Below are positions 7,527 to 15,934 of a stretch of DNA of 38,095 bases, piece by piece (position 1 is the stretch's first letter; the number at the start of each line of letters is the position of its first letter). Made by a program: the position numbers and the translations under genes. Source of the stretch: Thiobacillus sp. (lineage in GTDB: Bacteria; Pseudomonadota; Gammaproteobacteria; Burkholderiales; Thiobacillaceae); the NCBI GenBank assembly GCA_018263115.1, contig JADFDC010000021.1:1-38095 (forward strand). Reading direction: 5' to 3'. Under the pieces are notes generated by a model. It searched no databases and was not told the origin of the DNA. It worked only from the letters and a program-made list of their open reading frames with translations.

Positions 7527-8816
7527 TCATTCATTGTCCGGCAGCAGAGGGTGTGCCGTCTGCAAGTGTTCCAGATCAACCGACTCGATCTGTCGGAAGC
7601 GCTTGCTGATCTTGTCGGAACTGACGCTGACTTCCTGCACGTCGTCATTCGCCTGCCGGATATGCGTAGCAAGCTTCTTCATGCGCTCTTCAAAACGGCC
7701 AAAGTCCTTGCCCAACTTGCCCAACTCATCCTTGATGATGTGTATCTGCTTGCGCGTTTCCACATCCTTGATGACGGCGCGCGCGGTATTCAAAACCGCC
7801 ATCAGCGTGGTCGGGGACACGGGCCACACCCGGCGGTGCATGGCGTATTCCACCAGATCGGGATGATGGGCATGAATCTCGGCGAAAATTGCCTCGGCCG
7901 GCAGGAACATCACCGCCCCATCGGAGGTTTCATGTTCGATGATGTATTTATTCGCGATGTCATCGACATGCTTCCTTACATCCGCCTTGAACTGGCGCAT
8001 GGCCGCCGCGCGTTCCATTTCCACCAGCGCCGGATCGAACATGCGGTTGAAATTCTCCAGCGGAAACTTGGAATCCACCGGCACTCTGCCAGTGGGCTCG
8101 GGCAGAATAAGCAGGCAGTCGACACGATTTTTGTTTGACAGCGTCGCCTGGAATTCATAGGCATCCGGCGGTAGCGCATTCCGCACCAGTGCCTCCAGCT
8201 GGACCTCGCCAAACGCGCCGCGTGAGCGCTTGTCGCCAAGAATTTCCTGAAGTGTGACGACATTGCTGGTCAGGCCGTCGATTTTTTTCTGTGCTTCGTC
8301 AATGGTGGCCAGCCGCGCCATGACATTGGCAAAGGTTTCGTTGGTTTTCTTGAAACCCTCATCCAGCCGCTCCGTGACCTTGCCGGAAATTTCGGCCAGC
8401 CGATTGTCCACCACGCCACCCAGCCGGGTAATGGTCTCCTGAATCAGTTTCTGCTGCTCGCGTCCCTGATCGGCAAACGTCGTCAGGGTCTGTTGCAGAA
8501 ACTGTTGTTGGCCATTCTTGAGTGCGTCGCTGCTCTGTACCAGCGTTTGGGTCTGCTCCATGCGCAAGGCGTCAAGCGATTGTCGCAGACGTTCGGAAGA
8601 TTCACCCAGCGCGCTTTGCATGCGGTCGCTTTGCTGCGTAAGTCCCTGATGCAAATCCTTCAGCATGGCCTGATGTCTTTCACCCAGCTCGCGCTGCTGA
8701 ATGGCAGTAAAATCCTGTTGCACGCGCTGAAGAGTACTCAACCTGTACCAAAGCACAAGCATCAGCAGCGCCAGGATGACAACCCCTGCCAGCACAAGAA
8801 TCAGTTCAATATCCAT
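7527..8816 (-). CDS. rmuC: DNA recombination protein RmuC
   Basis: 429 aa. An N-terminal membrane anchor (residues 3-24) is followed by a long coiled coil rich in Gln and Glu (to about 190), then the RmuC nuclease-like domain with GDKRSRGAFGEVQLE, DCLLILPEPTGRVPVDSKFPLENF and VMFLPAEAIFAEI. This is the usual RmuC architecture. It limits inversions and rearrangements at short inverted repeats in E. coli. The start lies only 23 bp from the divergent nuclease gene, with no visible ribosome-binding site, so a leaderless message is possible. Confidence 0.95.
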   Translation of the reverse strand: MDIELILVLAGVVILALLMLVLWYRLSTLQRVQQDFTAIQQRELGERHQAMLKDLHQGLTQQSDRMQSALGESSERLRQSLDALRMEQTQTLVQSSDALKNGQQQFLQQTLTTFADQGREQQKLIQETITRLGGVVDNRLAEISGKVTERLDEGFKKTNETFANVMARLATIDEAQKKIDGLTSNVVTLQEILGDKRSRGAFGEVQLEALVRNALPPDAYEFQATLSNKNRVDCLLILPEPTGRVPVDSKFPLENFNRMFDPALVEMERAAAMRQFKADVRKHVDDIANKYIIEHETSDGAVMFLPAEAIFAEIHAHHPDLVEYAMHRRVWPVSPTTLMAVLNTARAVIKDVETRKQIHIIKDELGKLGKDFGRFEERMKKLATHIRQANDDVQEVSVSSDKISKRFRQIESVDLEHLQTAHPLLPDNE

Positions 8817-8823
8817 ACGGGCA

Positions 8824-8831
8824 ATTATACT
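8824..8831. promoter_or_regulatory. Overlapping divergent -10 elements of rmuC and the nuclease gene
   Basis: TATAAT is read on the minus strand at 8829-8824 and TATACT on the plus strand at 8826-8831. The rmuC ATG is at 8816 and the nuclease ATG at 8840. If both are used, both transcripts start within a few nucleotides of their ATG. -35 elements are poor on both sides. Inferred from consensus. Confidence 0.35.
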
Positions 8832-8839
8832 TCCCCGCC

Positions 8840-9349
8840 ATGCGCACTCTTTTTCTGATTCTGCTTTTCCTTGGCGTGACCTGCGCCCAAGCGAAAACGT
8901 TGCCTGGCACTGTCACCGGCGTAGCAGACGGCGATACGCTTTACATCACTGACCAAAACAGCCGCACACACAAAATTCGCATGCTGGGCATCGATGCGCC
9001 GGAACACGGCCAGGCCTGGGGCAATGCTTCCAGACAATCGCTGCGAAAGCTGGTTTATCGCCAGCCGGTTCAGGTCGAATGGCATCACCGGGATCAATAT
9101 GGCCGCCTCCTCGGCAAAATCGTGCTTGCCGGCAACCGCGATGCAAACTTGCTTCAGCTTGAAGCCGGCATGGCCTGGTGGAACCAGAAGTACGCTTACG
9201 AACAAACGAATGCAGACGCTATCCGTTATCGCGAGGCCGAATATGTGGCGCGAAAAAAACGCCTGGGATTGTGGTCGCAGAAAAGTCCCATGCCGCCCTG
9301 GCGCTGGCGCTATGCAAACCCGAGAGAACCCGATAAAGTCAGGCCATGA
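8840..9349 (+). CDS. Secreted thermonuclease-like (SNase domain) nuclease
   Basis: 169 aa. Signal peptide MRTLFLILLFLGVTCAQA, then a staphylococcal-nuclease OB-fold domain. Recognisable active-site blocks are VADGDTLYI (metal-binding Asp), KIRMLGIDAPEHGQ (catalytic Arg plus Asp and Glu) and DQYGRLLGKI (second Arg). It would cleave extracellular or periplasmic DNA or RNA, for nutrient scavenging or defence. No ribosome-binding site is visible in the 23-bp gap before the ATG. Confidence 0.9.
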   Translation: MRTLFLILLFLGVTCAQAKTLPGTVTGVADGDTLYITDQNSRTHKIRMLGIDAPEHGQAWGNASRQSLRKLVYRQPVQVEWHHRDQYGRLLGKIVLAGNRDANLLQLEAGMAWWNQKYAYEQTNADAIRYREAEYVARKKRLGLWSQKSPMPPWRWRYANPREPDKVRP

Positions 9350-9469
9350 GACCCGTTGCAATTTCCCTGCCCGATGTATGCCGCCATCTGCCAATTGTGC
9401 AGTGGCGAGCACGCCGCAGGCTGGCCCTGGATGCGATGTTGAGTTAGAAGACTTTTATTCATCCCATCG

Positions 9470-9505
9470 AGGCCACGCCGCCACAAGCGCCGTGGCCTTT
9501 GTTTT
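9470..9505 (+). terminator. Intrinsic terminator between nuclease and EamA genes
   Basis: 8-bp stem AGGCCACG/CGTGGCCT (9470-9477/9491-9498) followed by TTGTTTTT. It lies about 120 nt after the nuclease stop and ends about 20 nt before the EamA start, so the EamA ribosome-binding site is immediately downstream. Confidence 0.75.
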
Positions 9506-9526
9506 TCCTCACAAGGGAATGCCTTC

Positions 9527-10471
9527 ATGCAAGAAGAACACACCAATCAGAAATCCATTACCACCGCCTACCTCGGCGTCATTGCCATCTGGTCCACGAC
9601 GCCTTTGGGCATAGTCTGGAGTAGTCAGGGACTGGATTACCGTCACGCCCTGTTCGGCCGCACCATCATCGGCCTGCTGGTCGCCGGCATGATGCTGGCC
9701 GCGCTGGGCCGCACCTTGCCCATGCATCGCGCAGCCCTGCTCACTTATCTGGTTTCCGCGCTGAGCCTGATGGGCGGACTGATGCTGACCTACTGGGGCG
9801 CGCAATTTGTTCCTTCGGGATTGATTTCTGTATTGTTCGGACTTTCGCCTCTGATGACTGGCCTGCTGGCTGCGCTCTGGCTCAAGGAAGACAGTCTGGG
9901 CATGCGCAAGATTCTGGGGCTCGCGCTCGCAGTAGCGGGACTTTTCGCCGTTTTCAGCGGTAGCCTGAATCTCGGTTCCGCTGCCCTGCCCGGCGTTGCC
10001 GCAGTGCTCGGCGCAGTGTTCATTCAGTCCTTCACGCTCGTCTGGATCAAGCGTTATGGTACGCAACTGGATACCGTGTCCTACACCTTTGGCATGCTGG
10101 GGCTGGCAGCCATCATGCTGCTCCCGCCCGCCATTGCGGCAGGACCCTTGCCGGAAGCCATTCCAATGAAAGCCGGACTTGCCGTCTTGTATCTGGGTGT
10201 GTTCGGTTCAGTTGCCGGATTTGCGTTGTACTACTACGTCACCAAGCACCTGACCGCAGGAACCGTCTCGCTCATCACCCTCGTCACACCCGTAACCGCA
10301 CTGGTTCTCGGCCATGTTCTGAATGCAGAACGCATTCCGGAGATTGTCTGGCTGGGTATTGCCCTGATTGGAATCGGGCTGGCGCTTAACCAGTGGCATG
10401 CACTCAAATTACTCGGTGCGCCGGCAGTGGGTTGGCTGGTTGATCTGTCTGGCCAGAACAGGAAGCAGTAA
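9527..10471 (+). CDS. EamA/DMT-family transporter
   Basis: 314 aa with ten predicted transmembrane helices in two EamA repeats (first about 14-140, second about 155-290). Hallmarks are the N-terminal AIWSTTPLGIVWSS, GLISVLFGLSPLMTGLLAAL with the LKEDSLG loop that closes repeat 1, and LVTPVTALVLGHVLNAERI in repeat 2. It probably exports a metabolite or amino acid across the inner membrane; the substrate is unknown. AGGGA lies before the ATG. Monocistronic, with a terminator just upstream. Confidence 0.9.
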   Translation: MQEEHTNQKSITTAYLGVIAIWSTTPLGIVWSSQGLDYRHALFGRTIIGLLVAGMMLAALGRTLPMHRAALLTYLVSALSLMGGLMLTYWGAQFVPSGLISVLFGLSPLMTGLLAALWLKEDSLGMRKILGLALAVAGLFAVFSGSLNLGSAALPGVAAVLGAVFIQSFTLVWIKRYGTQLDTVSYTFGMLGLAAIMLLPPAIAAGPLPEAIPMKAGLAVLYLGVFGSVAGFALYYYVTKHLTAGTVSLITLVTPVTALVLGHVLNAERIPEIVWLGIALIGIGLALNQWHALKLLGAPAVGWLVDLSGQNRKQ

Positions 10472-10508
10472 AGGCCAATACAACCCGGCCAGGACAAGTG
10501 GAGAGCGC

Positions 10509-10883
10509 CTAGAATTGCGCGGTACGCAACAGCACCAGAGTACAGGCGTGTTCGAAAGGGATGTCCGCCGAATTCAGCCGCCTTTCAAGTTCGGCATTCT
10601 CGCTGCCAGGATTGAAAATGACACGACCCGGCTTTAACCGAAGAATGGTTTCCGTCAATTCACTGGAGCGTTCGGCGCCCACATACAGGGTAAGAGTGTC
10701 GACGTTACCTTCAATGACATTCAGGCTGCTTGCCACCTTGATCCCTTCCACCTCCTCAAGTTTGGGATGAACCGGGATGACTTCATGGCCAAATTCTTGC
10801 AGCAGGCGCACTGCCTGGTTTGAATAGCGCTCTGGCTTGTGACTTGCGCCAAGGACAACAACGCGCTGATATTGCTTGCTCAT
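10509..10883 (-). CDS. CoA-binding domain protein (YccU-like)
   Basis: 124 aa, a single Rossmann-type CoA-binding domain. N-terminal VVVLGASHKPERYSNQAVRL resembles the nucleotide-binding loop of the succinyl-CoA-synthetase alpha family, and VIPVHPKLEEVEGIKVASSL is the next conserved block. Stand-alone members such as YccU have no proven reaction. The product ends with a Cys-containing segment (FEHACTLVLL). It converges on the EamA gene with a 37-nt gap. Confidence 0.85.
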   Translation of the reverse strand: MSKQYQRVVVLGASHKPERYSNQAVRLLQEFGHEVIPVHPKLEEVEGIKVASSLNVIEGNVDTLTLYVGAERSSELTETILRLKPGRVIFNPGSENAELERRLNSADIPFEHACTLVLLRTAQF

Positions 10884-10992
10884 GCTCGTAATTGCAGAAG
10901 GTGATGACCGATTCTACGATAGAAAACAGCCATCGCTAGTACACGCTAGAATGCTGGAATCCAGCAGTAAAAACCCAAAACAAGGAGTCCTC

Positions 10993-11064
10993 ATGTCTCT
11001 CTCGGAATTTCTGCTTGTCAACGGCGTTATGTCTCTCTCGCTATTTCTGCATGTCATCGGCGTT
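10993..11064 (+). repeat. Two tandem 36-bp in-frame repeats at a gene start
   Basis: Copies 10993-11028 and 11029-11064 are 32/36 identical. Both start with ATGTCTCTCTCG and end with CGGCGTT. The repeat keeps frame and adds 12 residues to the N-terminus. Confidence 0.9.
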
Positions 11065-11478
11065 GTCGTCTGGGTTGGCGGCATGTTCTTCGCTTACATG
11101 GCGTTGCGCCCCATCGCGGCCACTGTTCTTGAACCGCCACAGCGCCTGACGCTGTGGGCCGGCGTATTCGGCAAATTCTTTCCCTGGGTGTGGGTTTCAG
11201 TCGTGCTGGTTCTGTCTTCCGGTCTGCACATGTTGAGTTTCCTGGGCGGCCTCGGCGCGCCGCTTTATGTGCTGGCCATGTTCGTCATCGGTGTGGTGAT
11301 GATGATGATATTCTTTGTTGTCTACTTTTCGCCTTACAGAAGGCTCAAGCAGGCTGTCGCTGAACAGAACTGGAAATCCGGTGGCGCGGCACTGGGACAG
11401 ATTCGCCAGCTTATTGGCATCAATCTCTCGCTTGGACTGATAACGATCGTGCTGGCCTTTCTGGGGCGTGCGCTGTAG
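10993..11478 (+). CDS. CopD-like four-helix integral membrane protein with duplicated N-terminus
   Basis: 161 aa with four predicted membrane helices. HVIGVVVWVGGMFFAYMALRP is the typical first helix of CopD/YchD-like small membrane proteins, with conserved His and Gly-Gly. AAGGAG lies 5-6 nt before the ATG. The first 36 bp of the gene (10993-11028) are repeated in tandem at 11029-11064 with 32 of 36 identical bases, so the protein begins MSLSEFLLVNGV then MSLSLFLHVIGV. Only the first copy has a ribosome-binding site. A role in copper or heme handling is possible but not shown. Confidence 0.75.
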   Translation: MSLSEFLLVNGVMSLSLFLHVIGVVVWVGGMFFAYMALRPIAATVLEPPQRLTLWAGVFGKFFPWVWVSVVLVLSSGLHMLSFLGGLGAPLYVLAMFVIGVVMMMIFFVVYFSPYRRLKQAVAEQNWKSGGAALGQIRQLIGINLSLGLITIVLAFLGRAL

Positions 11479-11519
11479 AAGGTACATTCCCTGCCCTGTA
11501 GGGGCACGGGCTGTGCCAG

Positions 11520-11771
11520 CTAGTTCTTTGCGGATGGTTTTCTGCCTGGCGTAGGTGGCGGAACATACCCGGCCACCCGGCAGAGAAATCCCTCAATAGC
11601 CTTGCCATTATTAAACCGGGTAACGCTGCACCGGGATATTTCCCCTCGTTCCGACAGGTCAGTCAGGGACGACCTGACATTTGCCAGCGAAATGCCGGTT
11701 GCTTGAGCGATTTCCGAGTCAAGCAATTGGCCGTGCTTTTTCAGACACTGAAGGATGGTGGCGGTATGCAT
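11520..11771 (-). CDS. Small winged-helix DNA-binding protein
   Basis: 83 aa. The start at 11771 is preferred over upstream starts because GAGGT lies 7-8 nt before it and the helix-turn-helix begins here. Residues 3-50 (ILQCLKKHGQLLDSEIAQAT, then GISLANVRSSLTDLSERGEI) fit a winged helix with recognition helix ANVRSSLTDL. The tail YVPPPTPGRKPSAK is Pro/Lys-rich. It resembles small ArsR/MarR-like regulators or phage-type repressors. The target is unknown; no adjacent inverted repeat overlaps its promoter apart from the nearby terminator hairpin. Confidence 0.65.
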   Translation of the reverse strand: MHTATILQCLKKHGQLLDSEIAQATGISLANVRSSLTDLSERGEISRCSVTRFNNGKAIEGFLCRVAGYVPPPTPGRKPSAKN

Positions 11772-11860
11772 TTCGATTACCTCGGCAAAAATGAAAGCAG
11801 AAAGTCCACTGCCAGGATTGAGGCAATATCTGCGATATCGCCACATGAAAGCTGACAAAG

Positions 11861-11888
11861 CAAAAGGCCACCTTGAGAAAAGTGGCCT
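11861..11888 (-). terminator. Terminator-like hairpin downstream of the nitroreductase gene
   Basis: 7-bp stem AGGCCAC/GTGGCCT (11865-11871/11882-11888). Read on the minus strand it is followed by TTTT. It sits 130 nt after the nitroreductase stop and ahead of the winged-helix gene on the same strand, so it would separate the two. Confidence 0.55.
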
Positions 11889-12017
11889 AATTTGTGAACA
11901 GATTATATGTGTTTTCCTGAAACAGCGCCAGCCCCGCATTACAATGACGGCAACAAGTCTTGAATAATCAGTATGTTACCAAGAAAGCAAAACCTGCCGG
12001 CCAGCGAATCAAGCCTG

Positions 12018-12674
12018 TCATACCCACTTCACTACCTCATCCATCGGCTGTCGCTTTTTCTCCGTCTGGGGGTTGATCCGGTAGCCAAAAGCGACCATCA
12101 CGGCGAGCCCGAATTTTCCATCCTCCAGCAAGCCAGCCGCCGTCAGCACGTTTTCCGCCCCTGCCTGGTTGAAGCCTTCAATAGGGCAGGAATCAATACC
12201 GATCATGGCGGCGGCGGTCATCATGTTGGCCAGGGCGATGTAGGCTTGCCGGCAGTTCCAGTCGAACAGGGCGCGCGGCTCCTGAAGATTGAAATCGGTT
12301 TCATGGAATTGTTTATAGAAAGCAGTCCGGCGGGCGATGCCTTCTTCGGGCAATTTCTGCACATCGCGCATGAACCGTTCGGTGTAATCGGAGCCGGGGC
12401 GCATATCATCCTTGCGCGCCAGAATGGCAATGACGTGACTGGCGGTAGGAAACTGGCCTTTGGCGCCCCAGGTGGCGTCAAGCAGATTCTCGCGCAACGT
12501 CATATCCTGGATGACCAGAAAACGCCACGGCTCATAGCCGAAGGAACTGGGCGACAGCCGCCCGGTTTCAAGTATGAAGCGAAAATCCTCGTCGGTAATA
12601 TTGCGCGACGGGTCAAAAGACTTGCAGGCATGGCGGAAGTTAAATGCATCGAGAATGTCTTGCTTGCTGATCAT
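12018..12674 (-). CDS. NAD(P)H nitroreductase (NfsB-like, FMN)
   Basis: 218 aa, one nitroreductase domain. The FMN-binding start FRHACKSFDPSRNITDEDF, the SPSSFGYEPWRFLVI block and the C-terminal FGLAVMVAFGYR with KKRQPMDEVVKWV match oxygen-insensitive NfsB/YdgI-type enzymes. It reduces nitroaromatics or quinones with NAD(P)H in the cytoplasm; the physiological substrate is unknown. Single gene. The start codon is followed by the expected ISKQDILDAFNFRHA. Confidence 0.9.
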   Translation of the reverse strand: MISKQDILDAFNFRHACKSFDPSRNITDEDFRFILETGRLSPSSFGYEPWRFLVIQDMTLRENLLDATWGAKGQFPTASHVIAILARKDDMRPGSDYTERFMRDVQKLPEEGIARRTAFYKQFHETDFNLQEPRALFDWNCRQAYIALANMMTAAAMIGIDSCPIEGFNQAGAENVLTAAGLLEDGKFGLAVMVAFGYRINPQTEKKRQPMDEVVKWV

Positions 12675-13004
12675 GATTCACCAGTTGATGATGTTTGATG
12701 GTTGTTCACACTGCGAATCTTGAGTTCAAACCCGCAACGAACGATTCTTTAAATTCATGCAAAAGCCAGCGGAAATTATCGCAAAAACTGCCCGTGCCTG
12801 ATTTTCAGCCAAACAGCCGGGGCAAGGGTAAAATACGTCAAACACAAGAATATCCAGTAGTTCCGGGATCCTTCGCGCAGTCGGGAATCTTGCAAATGGA
12901 TGTTGAACATCCGGCCTGTATGCAGCGAAGTGGCCCAGTTCGTGGGGAAGAAATCGTTTCATCAATGAATTGATATCGTTAACAATTGCTATGAGGAGAT
13001 AGCC
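12675..13004. other. 330-bp gene-free region upstream of the FadL-like gene
   Basis: No credible gene; the short frames here are not supported by composition or ribosome-binding sites. Two adjacent inverted repeats precede the fadL-like gene: GAAA-TCG-TTTC (12950-12960) and the palindrome ATCAAT-GA-ATTGAT (12961-12974). A GAGGAG ribosome-binding site lies at 12992-12997. Confidence 0.5.
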
Positions 13005-14213
13005 ATGCAAGAAAAAGAATACGCCCGGCTCGTGGCAGCCGCCGTTAGCCTGATCGCAGCAGGAAGCGCTAATGCTGCTGGATTTGCGCTCATTGAACAA
13101 AATGCCAGCGGACTGGGCAATGCGTACGCTGGACAAGCTGCAAGCGCACAGGATGCCAGCACGATTTTTTTCAATCCCGCTGGCATGACATTGCTACCCG
13201 AGAAGCAATTGGTTGTGGCAGGCCATTTGATTAAGCCCTCTGCGGAATTTACCGGAACTGGCGGTATTCCTGGCGGCAATCAAGGGGGCGATATCGGTGA
13301 TCTCGCCCTGGTTCCCAATGCATACTTTGCATACAAGCTAACACCAGATATCAGCTTAGGTGTGGGCCTGAACAGCCCATTTGGTTTGAAGACAGAGTAT
13401 GACTCCGGATGGCTCGGTCGCCATCTAGCTATTCTTTCCGATCTCAGAACTGTAAACGTTAACCCATCTATTGCCTGGAAAGCCAGCGAACAATTTTCAA
13501 TTGGCGTCGGCTTGAGCATCCAACGCGCTGATGCCGAACTTTCAAGCCTTGCTGGTGCAGCTGGCATCGCCACTGTAAAGGGAGATGATTATGGATGGGG
13601 GTTCAATTTAGGAGCGCTTTGGCAAATCAGCAACCAAACTCGTATTGGCGCATCGTATCGATCAGAAGTGGATTACACATTGGAAGGGACTGTAAGTTTC
13701 TCTCTCGCCCCTGCTGGTAATGGCCCTGTGACAGCAGATGCCACATTGCCCGACTCTGCTTCCTTGAGCTTGTTTCACAAACATAATTCGAATATCGATA
13801 TTCTGGCTGATATCACTTGGACAGGCTGGAGTGATTTTGATGAGCTTAGAATACTCCGTACAAGCGGAGCATTAGTATCCCTTACACCTGAGAATTGGGA
13901 CGATAGTTACCGATATTCCCTGGGTGCCAACTACCACATGAACGACAAGCTTACTTTGAGAGTTGGCATTGCTTTTGATGAAACACCTGTGCCTGATGCA
14001 TTCCGCACCCCTCGCATTCCTGACGAAGACCGCACATGGATTGCAATCGGGGGGCAGTATCGTCTCTCAAAACAAGGCGCAATCGATTTTGGCTACGCGC
14101 ATCTATTTGTGCGGGATGCCAGTTTAACCAGCACAGCCCCAGCTCCAGCAGTAACGGGTGAGTACGAGTCCAGCGTCGACATCCTCAGTATTCAATACAC
14201 TCATACTTTCTAG
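13005..14213 (+). CDS. OmpP1/FadL-family outer-membrane transport protein
   Basis: 402 aa. The signal peptide ends at ANAAG (about residue 25). The mature protein starts AGFALIEQNASGLGNAYAG, typical of FadL proteins, in which the N-terminus plugs the barrel, and contains the NPAGM signature (IFFNPAGMTLLPEKQ). The C-terminal aromatic residue (YTHTF) fits Bam insertion. It imports hydrophobic compounds such as long-chain fatty acids or aromatic hydrocarbons through the outer membrane. Its base composition appears more AT-rich than its neighbours, which may hint at different ancestry. It has its own terminator. Confidence 0.9.
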   Translation: MQEKEYARLVAAAVSLIAAGSANAAGFALIEQNASGLGNAYAGQAASAQDASTIFFNPAGMTLLPEKQLVVAGHLIKPSAEFTGTGGIPGGNQGGDIGDLALVPNAYFAYKLTPDISLGVGLNSPFGLKTEYDSGWLGRHLAILSDLRTVNVNPSIAWKASEQFSIGVGLSIQRADAELSSLAGAAGIATVKGDDYGWGFNLGALWQISNQTRIGASYRSEVDYTLEGTVSFSLAPAGNGPVTADATLPDSASLSLFHKHNSNIDILADITWTGWSDFDELRILRTSGALVSLTPENWDDSYRYSLGANYHMNDKLTLRVGIAFDETPVPDAFRTPRIPDEDRTWIAIGGQYRLSKQGAIDFGYAHLFVRDASLTSTAPAPAVTGEYESSVDILSIQYTHTF

Positions 14214-14231
14214 TTTCTGTCATCCATGCTT

Positions 14232-14262
14232 AAAAAGGCCATCCTCAGATGGCCTTTTTTAT
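14232..14262. terminator. Strong intrinsic terminator after the FadL-like gene
   Basis: 11-bp stem AAAAAGGCCAT/ATGGCCTTTTT (14232-14242/14249-14259), loop CCTCAG, then T. A-rich on one side and T-rich on the other, so it can act in both directions. Confidence 0.9.
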
Positions 14263-14439
14263 CGAAACACTTACTCTACGTCAGATTACTCAACGGTCAA
14301 TACAGGTCAGTATTACCTGGGATTAAGGCATACGGCTAACTCTTTTCTTTTATTACCATTCGGACTATAAAAGACCTTGCTGGCGCCTAACACAATCAAT
14401 CAAATAGCCACATCCATCAATTTAAGAGGAGGGAGTTGC

Positions 14440-15240
14440 ATGTCTACATTGCCTGTTTCCGATACGCCCCCGTCACCCGAAAACATGCCCTTCGTGGCAC
14501 CCTGCCGCACCCTGGATATGTCCGCGCCATTGCGCTGGATGCGCCTGGGCTGGGCAGACATGAAACGCGCACCGCGTCTGAGCCTGACTTACGGTCTGGC
14601 GCTGATGGCGCTGAGCGTGGCAATTGCCGCCCTTACCTGGAAATTTGGCACCATGGCTCTCTACATTGGCATGGCGACCGGTTTTATTTTCGTGGGACCG
14701 GTACTTGCGGTGGGCCTGTATTCAATCAGTCGGCAACTTGGCAAGGGGCTGGATCCGGTAATGGGTTACTGCCTGCGCGAAGGCAAGTATCACATCAAGG
14801 AATTACTGGTGTTGGGCATCATCCTGATGGTCGTGCTGTTGGTGTGGGCACGCGCAGCGGCCATGGTGCATGTGTTTTTCCCGACTGAAGGCACGCCCAG
14901 CCTGCGGCAACTGCTTCCCTTTCTTGGCATAGGCAGCGTGGTGGGGTCCGTATTTGCCGCGATTGTGTTCGCCACCAGTGCCTTTTCCCTGCCCATGATA
15001 CTTGACAGGAAAGTGGACGCCATCACGGCTTCGGTGACCAGCATAAATGCAGTCTTGCGCAACAAGAAGCCAATGATCCTGTGGGGAAGCCTGATTACGT
15101 TGTCCGTTGTATTGGGGTTTGCCACGGCCTTCATCGGATTCATCGTGTTGCTGCCCTTGATCGGCCATGCCACGTGGCATGCGTATCAGGAAACGATCGA
15201 TGCAGCAGACTGGCCGCTTGATAGTGCGGATAACGTTTAA
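14440..15240 (+). CDS. DUF2189-family integral membrane protein
   Basis: 266 aa. The start at 14440 has a strong GAGGAGGGAG ribosome-binding site, better than the ATG at 14377. The short hydrophilic N-terminus ends with the family motif ADMKRAPRLSLTYGLAL. About five or six hydrophobic helices follow, with VGPVLAVGLYSISRQLGKG (a conserved DUF2189 block) and a C-terminal GHATWHAYQETIDA. Function unknown. It is convergent with yaeQ. Confidence 0.85.
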   Translation: MSTLPVSDTPPSPENMPFVAPCRTLDMSAPLRWMRLGWADMKRAPRLSLTYGLALMALSVAIAALTWKFGTMALYIGMATGFIFVGPVLAVGLYSISRQLGKGLDPVMGYCLREGKYHIKELLVLGIILMVVLLVWARAAAMVHVFFPTEGTPSLRQLLPFLGIGSVVGSVFAAIVFATSAFSLPMILDRKVDAITASVTSINAVLRNKKPMILWGSLITLSVVLGFATAFIGFIVLLPLIGHATWHAYQETIDAADWPLDSADNV

Positions 15241-15271
15241 TCAGGAAGGCGTTAAAAGATAGTCTGCATTT

Positions 15272-15820
15272 TCAATTCTGTTGCGCTGTCTTGAGCAACT
15301 TGAGTTCTATCTGAATGCGCGTCGCATCGGTGCTTATCCATACTTCACTGTCCTGCACCAGGCATTGCAACTGCATGGTGCGCTCGGCTAGGGCTGCAAG
15401 TGCCTGGCTGGTTTCGGCGGCAAGTTGCAGCACAACCAGATTGCTCAGTTTCGCCAACTTGTTTTCAATCTGCTTCCACCACACCTCGCAACTGCCGCTG
15501 TGGCAAACCACAACAACCTGCTTGGCACGGCCACAGGCCTTTCGCAGGCGCGTTTCGTCGGGCAGGCCAACATCGATCCACAGCCTGATCTCACCCGTCA
15601 GGTCTTTTACCCACACTTCGGGCTCATCCGCGTCGAACAAGCCTTTGGTGAATGCGATTCCTTCTTGCGCATGGAGGGCGTACATCAACAGGCGCACCAT
15701 CATGCGTTCGTCGGTTTCGGAAGGATGTCGGGCAATGGTCAGCGCATGGTCAGCATAGTAATGGCGATCCATGTCGGAGATTTGCAGATCGGCTTTGTAG
15801 ATAGTGGCTTTAAGCGCCAT
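15272..15820 (-). CDS. yaeQ: YaeQ family protein
   Basis: 182 aa starting MALKATIYKADLQISDMDRH, which matches E. coli YaeQ from residue 1; an upstream ATG at 15847 adds nine unrelated residues. Conserved blocks are TIARHPSETDERMMVRLL, DEPEVWVKDLTGEIRLWIDVGLPDE, the VWWKQIENK stretch and ERTMQLQCLVQDSEVWIS. YaeQ has a PD-(D/E)XK-like fold; its biological role is not settled (multicopy suppressor of rfaH loss). Cytosolic, monocistronic. Confidence 0.93.
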   Translation of the reverse strand: MALKATIYKADLQISDMDRHYYADHALTIARHPSETDERMMVRLLMYALHAQEGIAFTKGLFDADEPEVWVKDLTGEIRLWIDVGLPDETRLRKACGRAKQVVVVCHSGSCEVWWKQIENKLAKLSNLVVLQLAAETSQALAALAERTMQLQCLVQDSEVWISTDATRIQIELKLLKTAQQN

Positions 15821-15934
15821 GTACGAAACCTGTAGATGAAAAGACATGGAATTTTACGCTGTGTGGCGGTATCGCTTATGCTGTCGACAGTATTCGCATA
15901 AACGATGTCGCCCCAAAGCATTAAGGAAAGCCCC

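Noticed and set aside
7056-8138. 360-codon frame on the plus strand opposite the thioredoxin and rmuC genes
   Set aside because: Antisense shadow of two confident genes.
9346-9447. 33-codon frame overlapping the nuclease stop (ATGA)
   Set aside because: Basic, low-complexity product with no family resemblance and no independent ribosome-binding site; more likely part of the 3' region before the terminator.
12695-13136. Short frames on both strands upstream of the FadL-like gene
   Set aside because: No ribosome-binding site, and the minus frame overlaps the start of the FadL-like gene; no recognisable protein features.
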